Assembly: GCF_013359755.1 (NCBI RefSeq)
Contig: NZ_JABMCJ010000086.1
Coordinates: 1-64,000, forward strand
Direction of reading: 5' to 3'
DNA length: 64,000 bases
From: Tardiphaga robiniae
Lineage (GTDB): Bacteria; Pseudomonadota; Alphaproteobacteria; Rhizobiales; Xanthobacteraceae
The notes below the pieces were generated by a model. The model was given only the letters and a program-made list of their open reading frames with translations. It was not told the DNA's origin and did no database searches. The position numbers and the translations under genes are program-made. Shown one piece after another: positions 42,735 to 51,738 of this stretch. Each line of letters opens with the position of its first letter. Within the stretch, counting starts at the first letter, position 1.

Positions 42735-44759
42735 ATGCGCGTTACGACGTCTGCCGGAGCTTTCGAAGCGAGCGCGATCTCGGGCACGCGCGCCATCATG
42801 ATCGCCCTCAATTGCGATGAGGCCGCGTGCAAGGGGCTGCTGGGATTTGCGTTCCAGCGCGCCAAGGGCGCCGGCAGACCGGAATTCCTGCGCTCGCTGA
42901 AAGTGTTCGAAGAGGTCGAGCCGAACCCCGATACCGAGCACGGCGAGTATTTCACCGACAAATTTCCGATCCAGAGTTTCCTCTGGAGCGACTACACCGC
43001 GGAGCCCGGCACGACCTATCACTTCGAGGTCATCCCCGTATTTGGCGATCCGACCGCGCCCGAACTGCGCGACGCCGAGAAGCTCGCCTTCACCGTCACG
43101 ACGGAGAAGGAGGACGATGGTCAACACGGCATCTGGTTCAACCGCGGCGCCATCGCCAGCCAGGCCTATGCGCGCAAGTTCAAGAACCACAAGCCGACCG
43201 AAGCGGAGATGGACAATCCGAAGGACAAGCACACGGTCTGGCTCTCGCGCGGCCTGCTGGAGGCCTGCCTGGACTATATCGACACGACGAAGAAGAGCGA
43301 GGCACTGCGCGCCTGTATCTACGAATTCACTTACGCGCCCATCATCGAGGCGTTGAAGACCAAGATCGATGGCGGCTTCGACGTCCGGCTGATCGTGCAT
43401 GACGACAAGAAGGGCAAGAACCGCAAGGCGATGAAGGCCGCCGGCCTCGACGTCAAGGCAGAGCACAACGGCGAGCCGGTGGTGATCTGGCGCACGCGGC
43501 CGCCGATCCCGCACAACAAGTTCATCATCAAGCTCGACGGCGACGCACCGCAAGAAGTGTGGACCGGCTCCACCAACATCACGCCGTCCGGATTCCTCGG
43601 CCAATCGAATGTCGGCCACCTCGTCCATGACAGCGACGTTGCCGAACAATACCTGAAATACTGGACGATCCTGAGCGACAACCCAACCGGCAAGCCGGCG
43701 AAGGAAGGCGTTGCGGAGATTTCGCCCTACCCGCCCGCCCTCGTGAAGCCGGGATCGCAGACCTGCATCTTCTCGCCGCGCCAGACGGCGTCGATGCTGA
43801 ACTGGTATGCCGACCGGATGAGCGACGCCACGTCGTCGATCATGTTCACGGCCGCGTTCAACGTCGCCGCCGATTTCATCGAGCCGCTGGCGCGCGACCG
43901 CGACTTCCTGCGCTTCGTGCTCAAGGAGAAGCCGCCCACCGCCGACGAGCGCAAGGCGCTCAAGGGCGACCGCGACCTGCAGATTTCGTTCGGCGCCGTG
44001 CTGGGCGCCGAGTTCAAGGTGGTCGACGGCAAGCTGGTCGCCAAGCGCAAGGTGAAGGAATTTCCGCTGGACCGCTGGTTTCTCAAGGAAGAGCTCACCC
44101 GCGACGAAGGCAATATCTTCTTCGTTCACACCAAATATCTGCTGATCGATCCCCTCAGCGACGATCCCCTGATCTGCACCGGCTCGGCGAATTTCTCGGA
44201 GGGGTCGCTGACCACCAACGACGAAAACATGATCCTGATCCGCGGCTCGACCCGCGTGGCCGACATCTACATGACCGAGTTCGACCGGCTGTTCCGGCAT
44301 TTCTATTTCCGCGATGTCGCCAATGACGTGGCCAGCAAGCGCAAGAAAGGCGAGAAGCCGGAAAAGGTGTTCCTCGATCCGGACGACCGATGGACGGAGA
44401 GCTACTTCAAGCCCGGCGGATTCAAGTCGCGGCGCCGCGAGATGTTCTTCACGATCCCGGCGTCCAACTGGACCGTCAATGCCGCAACCCATAGCGATGA
44501 CGAACCGGTGCGTCCGCCGAAAAAGAAGAAGGCAGCGAAGGCTGTAGCGAAGAAGGCCAAGGCAAAGACAGCCAAGAAGAAAACAACCAAGAAGACGGCA
44601 AAGGCCGCGACAGCCAAAAAGGCAAAAGCCAAGACAACCAAATCCAAGAAGGTCGCGAAGGCCAAGGTCAAAAAAGCCAAGACCAAAACGACCAAGGCGA
44701 AGAAAGCCAAGACCAAGACGTCAAAGGCCAAGAAATCAAAAACCAAGTCGAAACGCTGA
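42735..44759 (+). CDS. Phospholipase D-fold protein with histone H1-like lysine-rich tail
   Basis: The 674-residue protein carries two HKD-type motifs. One is PHNKFIIKLDG at about 259-269 (H-x-K-x4/5-D, followed by GSTN at 278-281); the other is HTKYLLIDP at about 465-473, followed by GSANFSE. Two HKD motifs in one chain make a complete PLD active site, used by lipases and nucleases. Residues about 595-674 are almost entirely Lys, Ala and Thr in KAK/KTK repeats, like eukaryotic H1 or bacterial HU-tail domains that bind DNA. There is no signal peptide. This suggests a cytoplasmic nuclease or nucleoid-associated enzyme, though membrane association via charge is possible. A convergent hydrolase gene follows. 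Confidence 0.85.
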   Translation: MRVTTSAGAFEASAISGTRAIMIALNCDEAACKGLLGFAFQRAKGAGRPEFLRSLKVFEEVEPNPDTEHGEYFTDKFPIQSFLWSDYTAEPGTTYHFEVIPVFGDPTAPELRDAEKLAFTVTTEKEDDGQHGIWFNRGAIASQAYARKFKNHKPTEAEMDNPKDKHTVWLSRGLLEACLDYIDTTKKSEALRACIYEFTYAPIIEALKTKIDGGFDVRLIVHDDKKGKNRKAMKAAGLDVKAEHNGEPVVIWRTRPPIPHNKFIIKLDGDAPQEVWTGSTNITPSGFLGQSNVGHLVHDSDVAEQYLKYWTILSDNPTGKPAKEGVAEISPYPPALVKPGSQTCIFSPRQTASMLNWYADRMSDATSSIMFTAAFNVAADFIEPLARDRDFLRFVLKEKPPTADERKALKGDRDLQISFGAVLGAEFKVVDGKLVAKRKVKEFPLDRWFLKEELTRDEGNIFFVHTKYLLIDPLSDDPLICTGSANFSEGSLTTNDENMILIRGSTRVADIYMTEFDRLFRHFYFRDVANDVASKRKKGEKPEKVFLDPDDRWTESYFKPGGFKSRRREMFFTIPASNWTVNAATHSDDEPVRPPKKKKAAKAVAKKAKAKTAKKKTTKKTAKAATAKKAKAKTTKSKKVAKAKVKKAKTKTTKAKKAKTKTSKAKKSKTKSKR

Positions 44760-44793
44760 GTACGACACCACGCCGGGCCTCCCGCGCCCGGCG

Positions 44794-45858
44794 CTAGCTC
44801 AGTACCCCCGTGCCATCGCGCGGCGCGCCGCCGCGGGTGGCGGCGGCCTTGATGCCCCAGTCGGCCATGAATTTCGGCCGCGGTCTGTCCTGCAGCATGA
44901 GCGCGCCGCCGACCACCGCGCGTGTCGGGATCGCGTCGCGGTCGATGGCGCCTTCGAGAGTCATTGCGAGGTCGCGCGCGAAGACGCGGTTGCCGATGTG
45001 CCAGGAATGAGTGAAGTCGCCGAAGAAGGTGCTCTTCTTCGGATCGAGCGTGGCGAAATAGTCCCCGCAATTGACATTGGTGGCTTTCGAATGCGCATCC
45101 GCCGGCAGGCCGACGCGGCCTGCGCGCGGCGCCACGCCGAGCCGCTTGGCATTGGAGGCCGCCAGCACGCTGTCATAGGGGTTTGAATAGTTGGTCAGCC
45201 GCAGGATGCGCTTGAACATCGGCCCCGACCAGGAATCGTTCACCGACAGGCTCGACGACGCCACGTCGCCGGCGATGAAGGCGACCTGGCTGACGCGCCA
45301 GTTGCTCTTGAACAGCGCGCCGTCCTTCTCCGCCTGCACGAAGGCCTCCATGGCCACATAGGCGCCGGTGGAATGGCCGAGCAGATGGACATTGGTGACG
45401 CAGTCCTTCTCCTGCCCCTGCGCCAGCACGGTGATGCAATCGCTGACCAGCTTCACCGCCACTTCGGCGCCCTTGGAGCGATCCTGCCAATAGGCCAGCG
45501 TCTCGTTGTCGCTCGGCCAGTCGAAGCCGATGACGAGGCCCTTCCAGCCCTCGGCCTTGAGATCCTTCGCCAGCTGGCGCTGGCGCTTCATGATGATGTC
45601 GAGATCGTTGTTGTAGCCATGGATGAAGACGAGGATGTCGCCGGCCACGCTGATCGAATTCTGGTTGGGATCGCCATCCGCAATGTCGCGCACCTCCTTC
45701 ACCCATTTGGCGAGATCGGTCTTGCTCGATGTCGCCATCGCCGGCGTCGGGATCGCCACATTGGACGGCACCCGCAGATAGCGGATGGTGCCGACATTCT
45801 CATTGAAGGCCGCGCCCGAGACGCCGCGCGCGGTGATCAGATAATCGACACCTGCCAT
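44794..45858 (-). CDS. Alpha/beta hydrolase, DUF900-type
   Basis: This 354-residue protein shows an alpha/beta hydrolase fold: the strand and oxyanion region ILVFIHGYNNDLDI, LVIGFDWPSDNE, and the nucleophile elbow VHLLGHSTGAYVAMEAF (G-x-S-x-G). A late histidine lies in FGDFTHSWHIGNRVF. It resembles DUF900 esterase-like proteins. There is no signal peptide; GVDYLITARGVS follows the start directly. A GGGGGA element precedes ATG 45858. The gene is convergent with the PLD-fold gene, 34 bases apart, and may share a function in lipid or ester cleavage, but this is only positional. Confidence 0.82.
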   Translation of the reverse strand: MAGVDYLITARGVSGAAFNENVGTIRYLRVPSNVAIPTPAMATSSKTDLAKWVKEVRDIADGDPNQNSISVAGDILVFIHGYNNDLDIIMKRQRQLAKDLKAEGWKGLVIGFDWPSDNETLAYWQDRSKGAEVAVKLVSDCITVLAQGQEKDCVTNVHLLGHSTGAYVAMEAFVQAEKDGALFKSNWRVSQVAFIAGDVASSSLSVNDSWSGPMFKRILRLTNYSNPYDSVLAASNAKRLGVAPRAGRVGLPADAHSKATNVNCGDYFATLDPKKSTFFGDFTHSWHIGNRVFARDLAMTLEGAIDRDAIPTRAVVGGALMLQDRPRPKFMADWGIKAAATRGGAPRDGTGVLS

Positions 45859-46041
45859 GAAATCCCCCTGCCGTTCCCGCCGGGTTTCCTCCGCATCGCG
45901 CCGCCCCCTCTTTGTGAGCCAGGCACGATCGACGTGTGCCAGCCTATCGCGCAATCACAGGTGCAGCCAAGTGACCGGATGCGCGCCTCCCACGATATCG
46001 GCGGCGACGGACGGCGATGCATCGGACGCCGCACGCCCGGC

Positions 46042-46070
46042 TTGCGCAATCCTGTTTATAGGTATATATT
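46042..46070 (+). promoter_or_regulatory. Promoter of HTH paralogue 1, predicted leaderless
   Basis: TTGCGC (46042-46047), 17 bases, TATATT (46065-46070) within ATAGGTATATATTC. The ATG at 46078 comes only seven bases after the -10 box, so transcription would begin at about the start codon, and no Shine-Dalgarno sequence is present. The same TTGCGC...ATAGGCATATATTC pattern precedes the paralogue at 57912. Confidence 0.6.
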
Positions 46071-46077
46071 CTTTAAC

Positions 46078-46743
46078 ATGACCCATCCCTTCTTCGGCCC
46101 CATCCTCCGCCTGCGCGTGACGCCCGATGAGCCCGAGGCGCCGGATGCCTTTGTGGGCGGCCCACGCGTGCGCGGCTCCAGGCGGCCGCATGGGGATGCC
46201 AAATGCGCGCAGGTGCGCCGCCTGATCGAGACGACGGTGCTGACCTATGGCGAGATCGCGAAGCAAACCGGCGTCGGCCGCGCCTCGATCTGCCGCTGGA
46301 CCCGCGACGGCGGCTGGAAGCGCCCGCTATTCGCGCCGCGCGCCACCGACACCGTGCCCTCCGCCCGCGCCTCGCAGAAGCTTAAGCTGCGCAAACTCGC
46401 CGAGCGGCTCCACGCGCTGGCAGAGCGCGCCGTGCGCGCGCTGGAAACGCAGCCCGATGTCGACATCGACCGCCTGATGCAGGCGCTGCAGGTGGTGAAG
46501 ATGGCGCGGCTGGAGGCGATGGGCCGCCGGCGCCCGCGTCGCCACATCGACATGCCCGCGCGCACCGGCCGCGAGATGATGGAGCGCGACGCTGCGATCC
46601 GCACCGCGCTGAAGGAAATGCGCCGCGGCGGCGTCGATGTGACACAGATTCCGGACGACGCGATGGCGCTGCTGGAAGCCGCGCATACGCCGCCGGAGCG
46701 GGATCACCCGGCGCTGCGGCCAAGGGGAAGCCGGCGGAGATAA
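46078..46743 (+). CDS. Helix-turn-helix protein, paralogue 1
   Basis: The 221-residue protein has a helix-turn-helix near residues 45-75 (TVLTYGEIAKQTGVGRASIC, RWTRDGGWKRP), similar to the N-terminal domain of phage terminase small subunits or transposase-like DNA-binding proteins. A long basic helical segment follows (LKLRKLAERLHALAERAVRAL, QVVKMARLEAMGRRRPRRH). The C-terminus AHTPPERDHPALRPRG is shared almost exactly with the paralogue at 57912-58613. The function is unknown; DNA binding is inferred. The predicted leaderless promoter fixes ATG 46078. The N-terminal 40 residues differ between the two copies. Confidence 0.7.
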   Translation: MTHPFFGPILRLRVTPDEPEAPDAFVGGPRVRGSRRPHGDAKCAQVRRLIETTVLTYGEIAKQTGVGRASICRWTRDGGWKRPLFAPRATDTVPSARASQKLKLRKLAERLHALAERAVRALETQPDVDIDRLMQALQVVKMARLEAMGRRRPRRHIDMPARTGREMMERDAAIRTALKEMRRGGVDVTQIPDDAMALLEAAHTPPERDHPALRPRGSRRR

Positions 46744-46772
46744 TGGCGCTCCGTCAACCTCCGCACACTCCA

Positions 46773-46929
46773 CGTCATCCCCGGGCAAAGCGCGAAGCGC
46801 GGCTTCGCTGGATGACCCGGGGATCCACGCCTTTCTCATCTTGCGGCAAGACGTGGATGGCCGGGTCAAGCCCGGCCATGACGTGAGGAGGGAACAGCGT
46901 GCAACACGCGGTCCCGCCCGGCCATGACG
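46773..46929. repeat. Palindromic intergenic repeat, family E (CGTCATCCCCGGGC type)
   Basis: CGTCATCCCCGGGCAAAGCGC is followed by GGATGACCCGGGGATCCACG. Two copies of a CCGGGTCAAGCCCGGCCATGACG-type arm then occur, the second shortened to GCCCGGCCATGACG at the right end. Only this copy is visible in the window. It sits between convergent genes. Confidence 0.8.
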
Positions 46930-46945
46930 TGGAGAAGACGAAGCC

Positions 46946-47824
46946 TCACACCTCCACCGGCAAATAGAAATCGATCACCGCGCCCTTCTTGGTCGGCGCG
47001 AACTCGCTGTCATAGCGCTCGAAGTCCGGCCGGTCGGCGACTGTGAGCCCGGAGGCCGGCACCAGTTCGCCCCAGATCATGGCCATCGCACGCTTGAGCT
47101 GCGGATGCACCGCCCCGCCATTCAGTGTGATGCGAAACACCGCATAGGTCGAAGCCACGATGCGTTTCGCCGCAAAACCCGCAGGCAGCGCCGCATCGCT
47201 TTCAACGCCGACGCCGGCCATGTAATCGAAACTGCCTTCGGCGCGGTCGACATTCCACACCACGCCATAGGTGGTCCAGCTCGGGGCCTGCCCTTTGAAC
47301 GGCAATGCGCCCATCAGCTTCGACCACAGTTGCGGAATCTCGGCCTTGTTTGCCTCATCGAACCGCGCCGAAGGACCTGCGACGGTGAAGTTGTCCAGCG
47401 CCACCAGGTCCGGCAAGCGGGTAACAGCGACGGCGACGTCATCGGGCATGGTCATCGGATATTGTCCTTCGATGGGCGTGACACTGAAGCCGCGCCGAAA
47501 CCGCCCGGGCGCGACGCCGAACAGGCGGGCGAACGCGCGCGTGAACGCCTCCTGCGAGTCGAAGCCGCAATCGAGCGCGAGATCGACCAGGCGCAGATCG
47601 GGATCGGCCGTGAGCCGCTGCGCGGCGCGGACCAGCCTGCGCCCACGCACATGCGCCATCACGCCGCGGCCCATCGCGGCGGAGAACAGGCGTGAGAAGT
47701 GATAGGGCGAGAGCTTGGCGCGCGCGGCGATGGTCTCGACGCTGAGGGGCTCGTCGAGATGCTGCTCGATCCAGGCGAGAACGGCGACGAGGTCAGGCGT
47801 GCGGTGCGGGAGGGAATGGTTCAT
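46946..47824 (-). CDS. AraC family regulator with GyrI-like effector domain
   Basis: The 292-residue protein has the DNA-binding domain first: LVAVLAWIEQHLDEPLSVET, IAARAKLSPYHFSRLFSAAMG, and LVDLALDCGFDSQEAFTRAF. A C-terminal GyrI/effector-binding domain follows (VAVTRLPDLVALDNFTVAGP, LWSKLMGALPFKGQ...TYGVVWN). This arrangement is that of Rob/TetD- and SoxS-related multidrug or stress regulators that bind small hydrophobic molecules. It is divergent from the large NACHT gene at 47979, with 154 bases between them, so it could affect that gene's expression; nothing in the sequence proves it. Confidence 0.88.
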   Translation of the reverse strand: MNHSLPHRTPDLVAVLAWIEQHLDEPLSVETIAARAKLSPYHFSRLFSAAMGRGVMAHVRGRRLVRAAQRLTADPDLRLVDLALDCGFDSQEAFTRAFARLFGVAPGRFRRGFSVTPIEGQYPMTMPDDVAVAVTRLPDLVALDNFTVAGPSARFDEANKAEIPQLWSKLMGALPFKGQAPSWTTYGVVWNVDRAEGSFDYMAGVGVESDAALPAGFAAKRIVASTYAVFRITLNGGAVHPQLKRAMAMIWGELVPASGLTVADRPDFERYDSEFAPTKKGAVIDFYLPVEV

Positions 47825-47978
47825 GCGACCGATATGGCACGAGTGGATGGGGGTGTCTTGATCGGTCTTGCTGTGCGGAGCGCCTGCAGATAAGCCGCAC
47901 TAATCCGCTTTGCTATTGCGTCCTTCACGTTAAGATGACTGTCTAAAATCTCATAGCAACAACAGGGAGGAAGCCTGT

Positions 47979-50900
47979 ATGCCCGAGGCAGGCGGTCCAA
48001 CAGCGCAGTCTGGAATTCTCTACCAGAACAGCATAGCTGCACTCTACCTCGGACGCCTGCTCGATCTGCGGCCCACCCCCTCTGGAAAACGGATTAGCTC
48101 CATACGACTAGAAGCCCCTGAGCAGGTAGATGACATCGTCATAAATTATGCCAGCGGCTCACGGCTTCTAATTCAAGCCAAAGAATCTATCTCGACTTCA
48201 AGCACTCCGTGGAAGCAGTTTTGGCTCGACTTGAAAGAGCAACAACTCGCGATCGAATGTCGATTGGATGAGTACCGACTCATCGTCGGCACATTCAGCA
48301 AAGAAATCGACACTCTTCGTGAAGCATGTGATCGCTCCCAAGGAAAAGACAATCATTCCGAATGGCTGGACGCTCTAAACAAAGATCAAAAGCACATCGT
48401 TGATCAGATCGCAACTACGCTGGCCAGCACGGTCGAAGTTGTATTCCTCACTATACGGCGCCTTTCCATCGAATTCTTGCCTTTCTCTCACATCGAATCC
48501 ACCGGAATTCGCGACTGGATTCCAGACTCGTCCAGCAGTCGCGAAACGCTATTTGCGATTCTTCGGGATGCATGCGGCGGAGCCGCTAGAGTTCGAGGCA
48601 CATTCACCGCCCGCGACTTTGCATCGAAGATATTTAGCATTCATGACATCAAGCTTCTCGGTTCCCCTGGAGACGGTCTCGCAAACTATCTCAGATCAAT
48701 CGGCACACAGTTCAACGCAATCACCGTACCCGGCACATCTCTCAACTCAAATGAGATGGAATTGCTAGTATGGCCACACGTGACCTCGATCGCCCGAACA
48801 ATTCACACCGACTTTGAGGAAGAATCTCCATTCACACCTCGACCGACCATTGACAGCTTTTTTGATCTCAAGAAATTTCCGCACGAGACTGCATCTTTTG
48901 GGCTTATCGTCGCTGGCGCAGGATTTGGAAAATCGACCTTCCTCCGCGCCATTGCCCGTCACCTAGCTACAAACACATCTCACGTCCCCGCATACATTAC
49001 GTCAGACACGCTTCAAAACTATCAAGACCTCGATCAATATCTGTCCACTGCGACCAACCAACACTTCCGATCGCAAATTGACTGGGCTGTACTGTGCGAG
49101 CAAGGCCGTGCAATCCTACTCATTGACGGACTAGACGAGCTAAGCGACGAAGGACGCTCCAAGGTTTCGACAATGATCGCCCGTGCTCACGCGATATATC
49201 CGTCATTGCCAATCTTAGTCGCAGCACGAGATAGCGCGGTCATCGCACTTCCCACCAGCTTTCAGTACTATCGTCTTGAGCGCCTTGATGTTCAGCAACT
49301 ATCAGAACTATTGAAAAGATACCTCTCGACAAGAGGCAACTCAGACCACTCGTCTCTAATCTCTCAAGTCATTCACAAACCAGAGCTTGTTGCACTATGC
49401 AGCATCCCGCTTTTCGCTGCCATGCTTGTAGCAACTCTACCGCCGAATGGAAACATTCCTGAAACTCGCACAGAACTTCTTGAGCGATATCTTGATATCG
49501 TCCTTTCGCCGCACCGTCACAAGAACACCGAGCGCCCTCGGCTGCCGTTAAGTACTCTCAGGACTGGCGCGGAACTACTTGCCAGAGCAGGCCTGGACAG
49601 CAATCAAATTTCCATCCCTGAAACAAGAGCCCGCGACAAGCTGAACACCAAGTTTGGCGACATTCGCGGCGACTCGTGCGTTGAGGAACTCCTACGCTGC
49701 GGACTGCTCGTCAAACGTGGCTTTCGCGTAGGCTTCGCAATCGCCACCGTTCAGGAGTACTTGGCAGCTTGCGACCTTGCCAAAGACCAGAATCCCGACC
49801 CGGACGCGTGGTTTCACAGCACAACTCGACGACCATGGGCACAGGCGGTCCAATTTGCTATTGAGAAACTCACTAATGTGAACGATCTCCTTTCTCGGCA
49901 GCTCGCAAGACCTGACGACTATTACAAAACAACAACCCGGCTGATTGCTCGAGGCATTGTCAATGGCGCTCACGTATCCCAAGAACTACGGAAAAGTGTA
50001 GCTAGCAATCTTATAAGAAGCTGGTTCTCATCAACCTATGAAGTCAACCACAGCATCGGAATACTGATCAACGAAGGCTTCTCAACGCCACCATCGACCG
50101 AGCTGATCGAAGCACTTAACACTAAAGCCGCCAAACGATACGGCGGAATGCGAATTCTGGAAAAAATCGACGACGCAGATTTGATCCTAGATTGCTTTAA
50201 AGGCCTGATCGACGAAGCTGACATTCGCGACCTATGGCACCCTGTTTGGCTACGAGCCTCGACACGACATGCGGCAGAGATGATCTCGCTCCTAGTCGAG
50301 CGCATATCTAGGCCGAATGATGACAGCTTCAACGTCAGCGTTGTTGCGGACATTATGTATCGAATGCGAACCGCTCAGGACGTAGATTGGGCGAGCATCG
50401 CAAAAAGTGAACGTCACCCTCTAACGATAAGAGCAGCGGCGCACTTCGGTGCGAAGAACGAAAATTCCGAGAGCGGAAAGAAAGATATTCAAGAACTAGT
50501 TCGACAAGCGAGACCACAGAATCTTTGGAAATCGTTCTCAGAAGCACTTCTTTCGACCACATGGTGGCGGGAACACGTCAAGGGCATACTGGCTACAACG
50601 CGCCTTAAGAAGACTACATCTGGCGAACTTGATTGTTACCTCAACATAGACCCCCAAAAACCAGCAGCACAAGATTTTCTCAGAGAATTAAAAACTCTTG
50701 TCTCTAGTGGTGAAATGCATGCCACCTCCCGAATGGCGCCCCTCACAATATTAGCGGCAAATGGCGACGTCGAAGCGGGAGAGTTGGCAACAGAGCTTTT
50801 GTCGTCTGCAAATGATAGAGCGATCTTTCAGTGGTTAGAGATCAGTGCCTTTCTAGAAGATGGACTGCAAGCAGCAGGGTTGCGCAAACTCAAAGAGCGC

Positions 50901-51512
50901 TCGATGCCAAAAACAAACGAGTTGCGACTTCTCCGCGACATAAATAACCGCATAACGTTTGCGCCATCTGGCCCTCAGCGGGTCCTAAATGGACGAGGTC
51001 CATTCAGGACAACGTCGGATCGGAAGGCTTCCCGTGAAGTTGCTATGATTTGGACCCTGGATGTATTGGAGCGATTACCACTGGAAGGCGTTGAACGCGC
51101 AGAACTCATCGTCGCCAGCATTGAAAACAAATATGGAGTAAGCTCATCTGTACTTATTTCGATGTTGCGAGAATATTTGGATAAAGCGATAGCTATTGAC
51201 CGCGAGAACTGGAGCTGGATTATTGGCGGCATTCACGCCCTTGCCAGTCAAAACGAACGAATTGGCGCTAATATTCTATGGTCGATCCTCAACAAGGGCA
51301 TCGATTTACCGACTTGGTCGATCCTCGAATTGATCTGGGCCGAGGAGGGGCCGACGTGTTGCGATCGCTTGATAGAGGTATTTTCGAGGAACGAGGAAAA
51401 GCGATGGGAGATACTAAGTTTGCTTGAAAAAGCTGCCCCCATCCACGGGCTTTCAGTACGTGTTCGTGGCGCGGACCTATTAGTAGAGGGCCTCGATAAA
51501 CTTGGGAAATAA
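47979..51512 (+). CDS. NACHT/STAND NTPase with PD-(D/E)XK-like N-terminus, antiphage-type
   Basis: This 1177-residue protein has three parts. The N-terminal ~250 residues look like a Cap4/DUF4297-type nuclease: SGILYQNSIAALYLGRLLD, then EQVDDIVINY (D51/D52) and LLIQAKES (Q66-A-K68), the D...Q-x-K core. The central NTPase has Walker A VAGAGFGKST (about 311-320), Walker B ILLIDGLDELSD (about 379-390) with the NACHT-type GLDE, and an AARDS sensor. The C-terminal ~650 residues are helical, repeat-like. Such STAND proteins (Avs, bNACHT) sense phage components and activate the nuclease. GGGAGG precedes ATG 47979. Composition is A+T-richer than flanking genes. It is alone in its transcription unit. 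Confidence 0.82.
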   Translation: MPEAGGPTAQSGILYQNSIAALYLGRLLDLRPTPSGKRISSIRLEAPEQVDDIVINYASGSRLLIQAKESISTSSTPWKQFWLDLKEQQLAIECRLDEYRLIVGTFSKEIDTLREACDRSQGKDNHSEWLDALNKDQKHIVDQIATTLASTVEVVFLTIRRLSIEFLPFSHIESTGIRDWIPDSSSSRETLFAILRDACGGAARVRGTFTARDFASKIFSIHDIKLLGSPGDGLANYLRSIGTQFNAITVPGTSLNSNEMELLVWPHVTSIARTIHTDFEEESPFTPRPTIDSFFDLKKFPHETASFGLIVAGAGFGKSTFLRAIARHLATNTSHVPAYITSDTLQNYQDLDQYLSTATNQHFRSQIDWAVLCEQGRAILLIDGLDELSDEGRSKVSTMIARAHAIYPSLPILVAARDSAVIALPTSFQYYRLERLDVQQLSELLKRYLSTRGNSDHSSLISQVIHKPELVALCSIPLFAAMLVATLPPNGNIPETRTELLERYLDIVLSPHRHKNTERPRLPLSTLRTGAELLARAGLDSNQISIPETRARDKLNTKFGDIRGDSCVEELLRCGLLVKRGFRVGFAIATVQEYLAACDLAKDQNPDPDAWFHSTTRRPWAQAVQFAIEKLTNVNDLLSRQLARPDDYYKTTTRLIARGIVNGAHVSQELRKSVASNLIRSWFSSTYEVNHSIGILINEGFSTPPSTELIEALNTKAAKRYGGMRILEKIDDADLILDCFKGLIDEADIRDLWHPVWLRASTRHAAEMISLLVERISRPNDDSFNVSVVADIMYRMRTAQDVDWASIAKSERHPLTIRAAAHFGAKNENSESGKKDIQELVRQARPQNLWKSFSEALLSTTWWREHVKGILATTRLKKTTSGELDCYLNIDPQKPAAQDFLRELKTLVSSGEMHATSRMAPLTILAANGDVEAGELATELLSSANDRAIFQWLEISAFLEDGLQAAGLRKLKERSMPKTNELRLLRDINNRITFAPSGPQRVLNGRGPFRTTSDRKASREVAMIWTLDVLERLPLEGVERAELIVASIENKYGVSSSVLISMLREYLDKAIAIDRENWSWIIGGIHALASQNERIGANILWSILNKGIDLPTWSILELIWAEEGPTCCDRLIEVFSRNEEKRWEILSLLEKAAPIHGLSVRVRGADLLVEGLDKLGK

Positions 51513-51738
51513 ACCAATCACTACGAAACCAAACGATCCGTTGATTCTCGATTCTCGCTGCTGTTTAGCGCTATTCCCGCGGCACTTATATGCTGACACT
51601 AGAGCTTCCCTCTTCTCGCTCTGCATCGACTGATCGCTATCGGCTTGCACTGGGATAACGATCATTCGACCGAGTAAACGCCGCGGGCGAGCTTCTTTAC
51701 TCACATCCACTCCGAACTCTAGAGCTTCTACAGCCCCC
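51513..51738. other. Gap between the NACHT gene and cynS
   Basis: These 226 bases keep the AT-rich character of the NACHT gene up to about 51700, then become GC-rich at the cynS end. This suggests the right boundary of the acquired segment lies close to here. No gene, repeat or clear terminator is visible; GATTCTCGATTCTCG is a short direct duplication near 51545. Confidence 0.4.

Noticed and set aside
42708-44492. 594-codon minus-strand frame opposite the PLD-fold gene
   Set aside because: The HKD motifs and H1-like tail are on the plus strand; the antisense frame has no motif.
44510-44756. Lysine-rich low-complexity DNA as a frameshift artefact or noncoding repeat
   Set aside because: The frame stays open to a normal stop and the AAG/GCC/ACC codon pattern encodes an ordered KAK/KTK tail, so it is a real part of the protein.
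46078-46743. Phage terminase small subunit
   Set aside because: The helix-turn-helix is similar, but no large terminase, portal or other phage gene is nearby and the conserved C-terminus is unlike terminases I know.
47916-47949. Sigma-70 promoter before the NACHT gene (TTGCGT ... TAAAAT)
   Set aside because: The boxes are 22 bases apart, too far for normal recognition; only the TAAAAT at 47944 is plausible.
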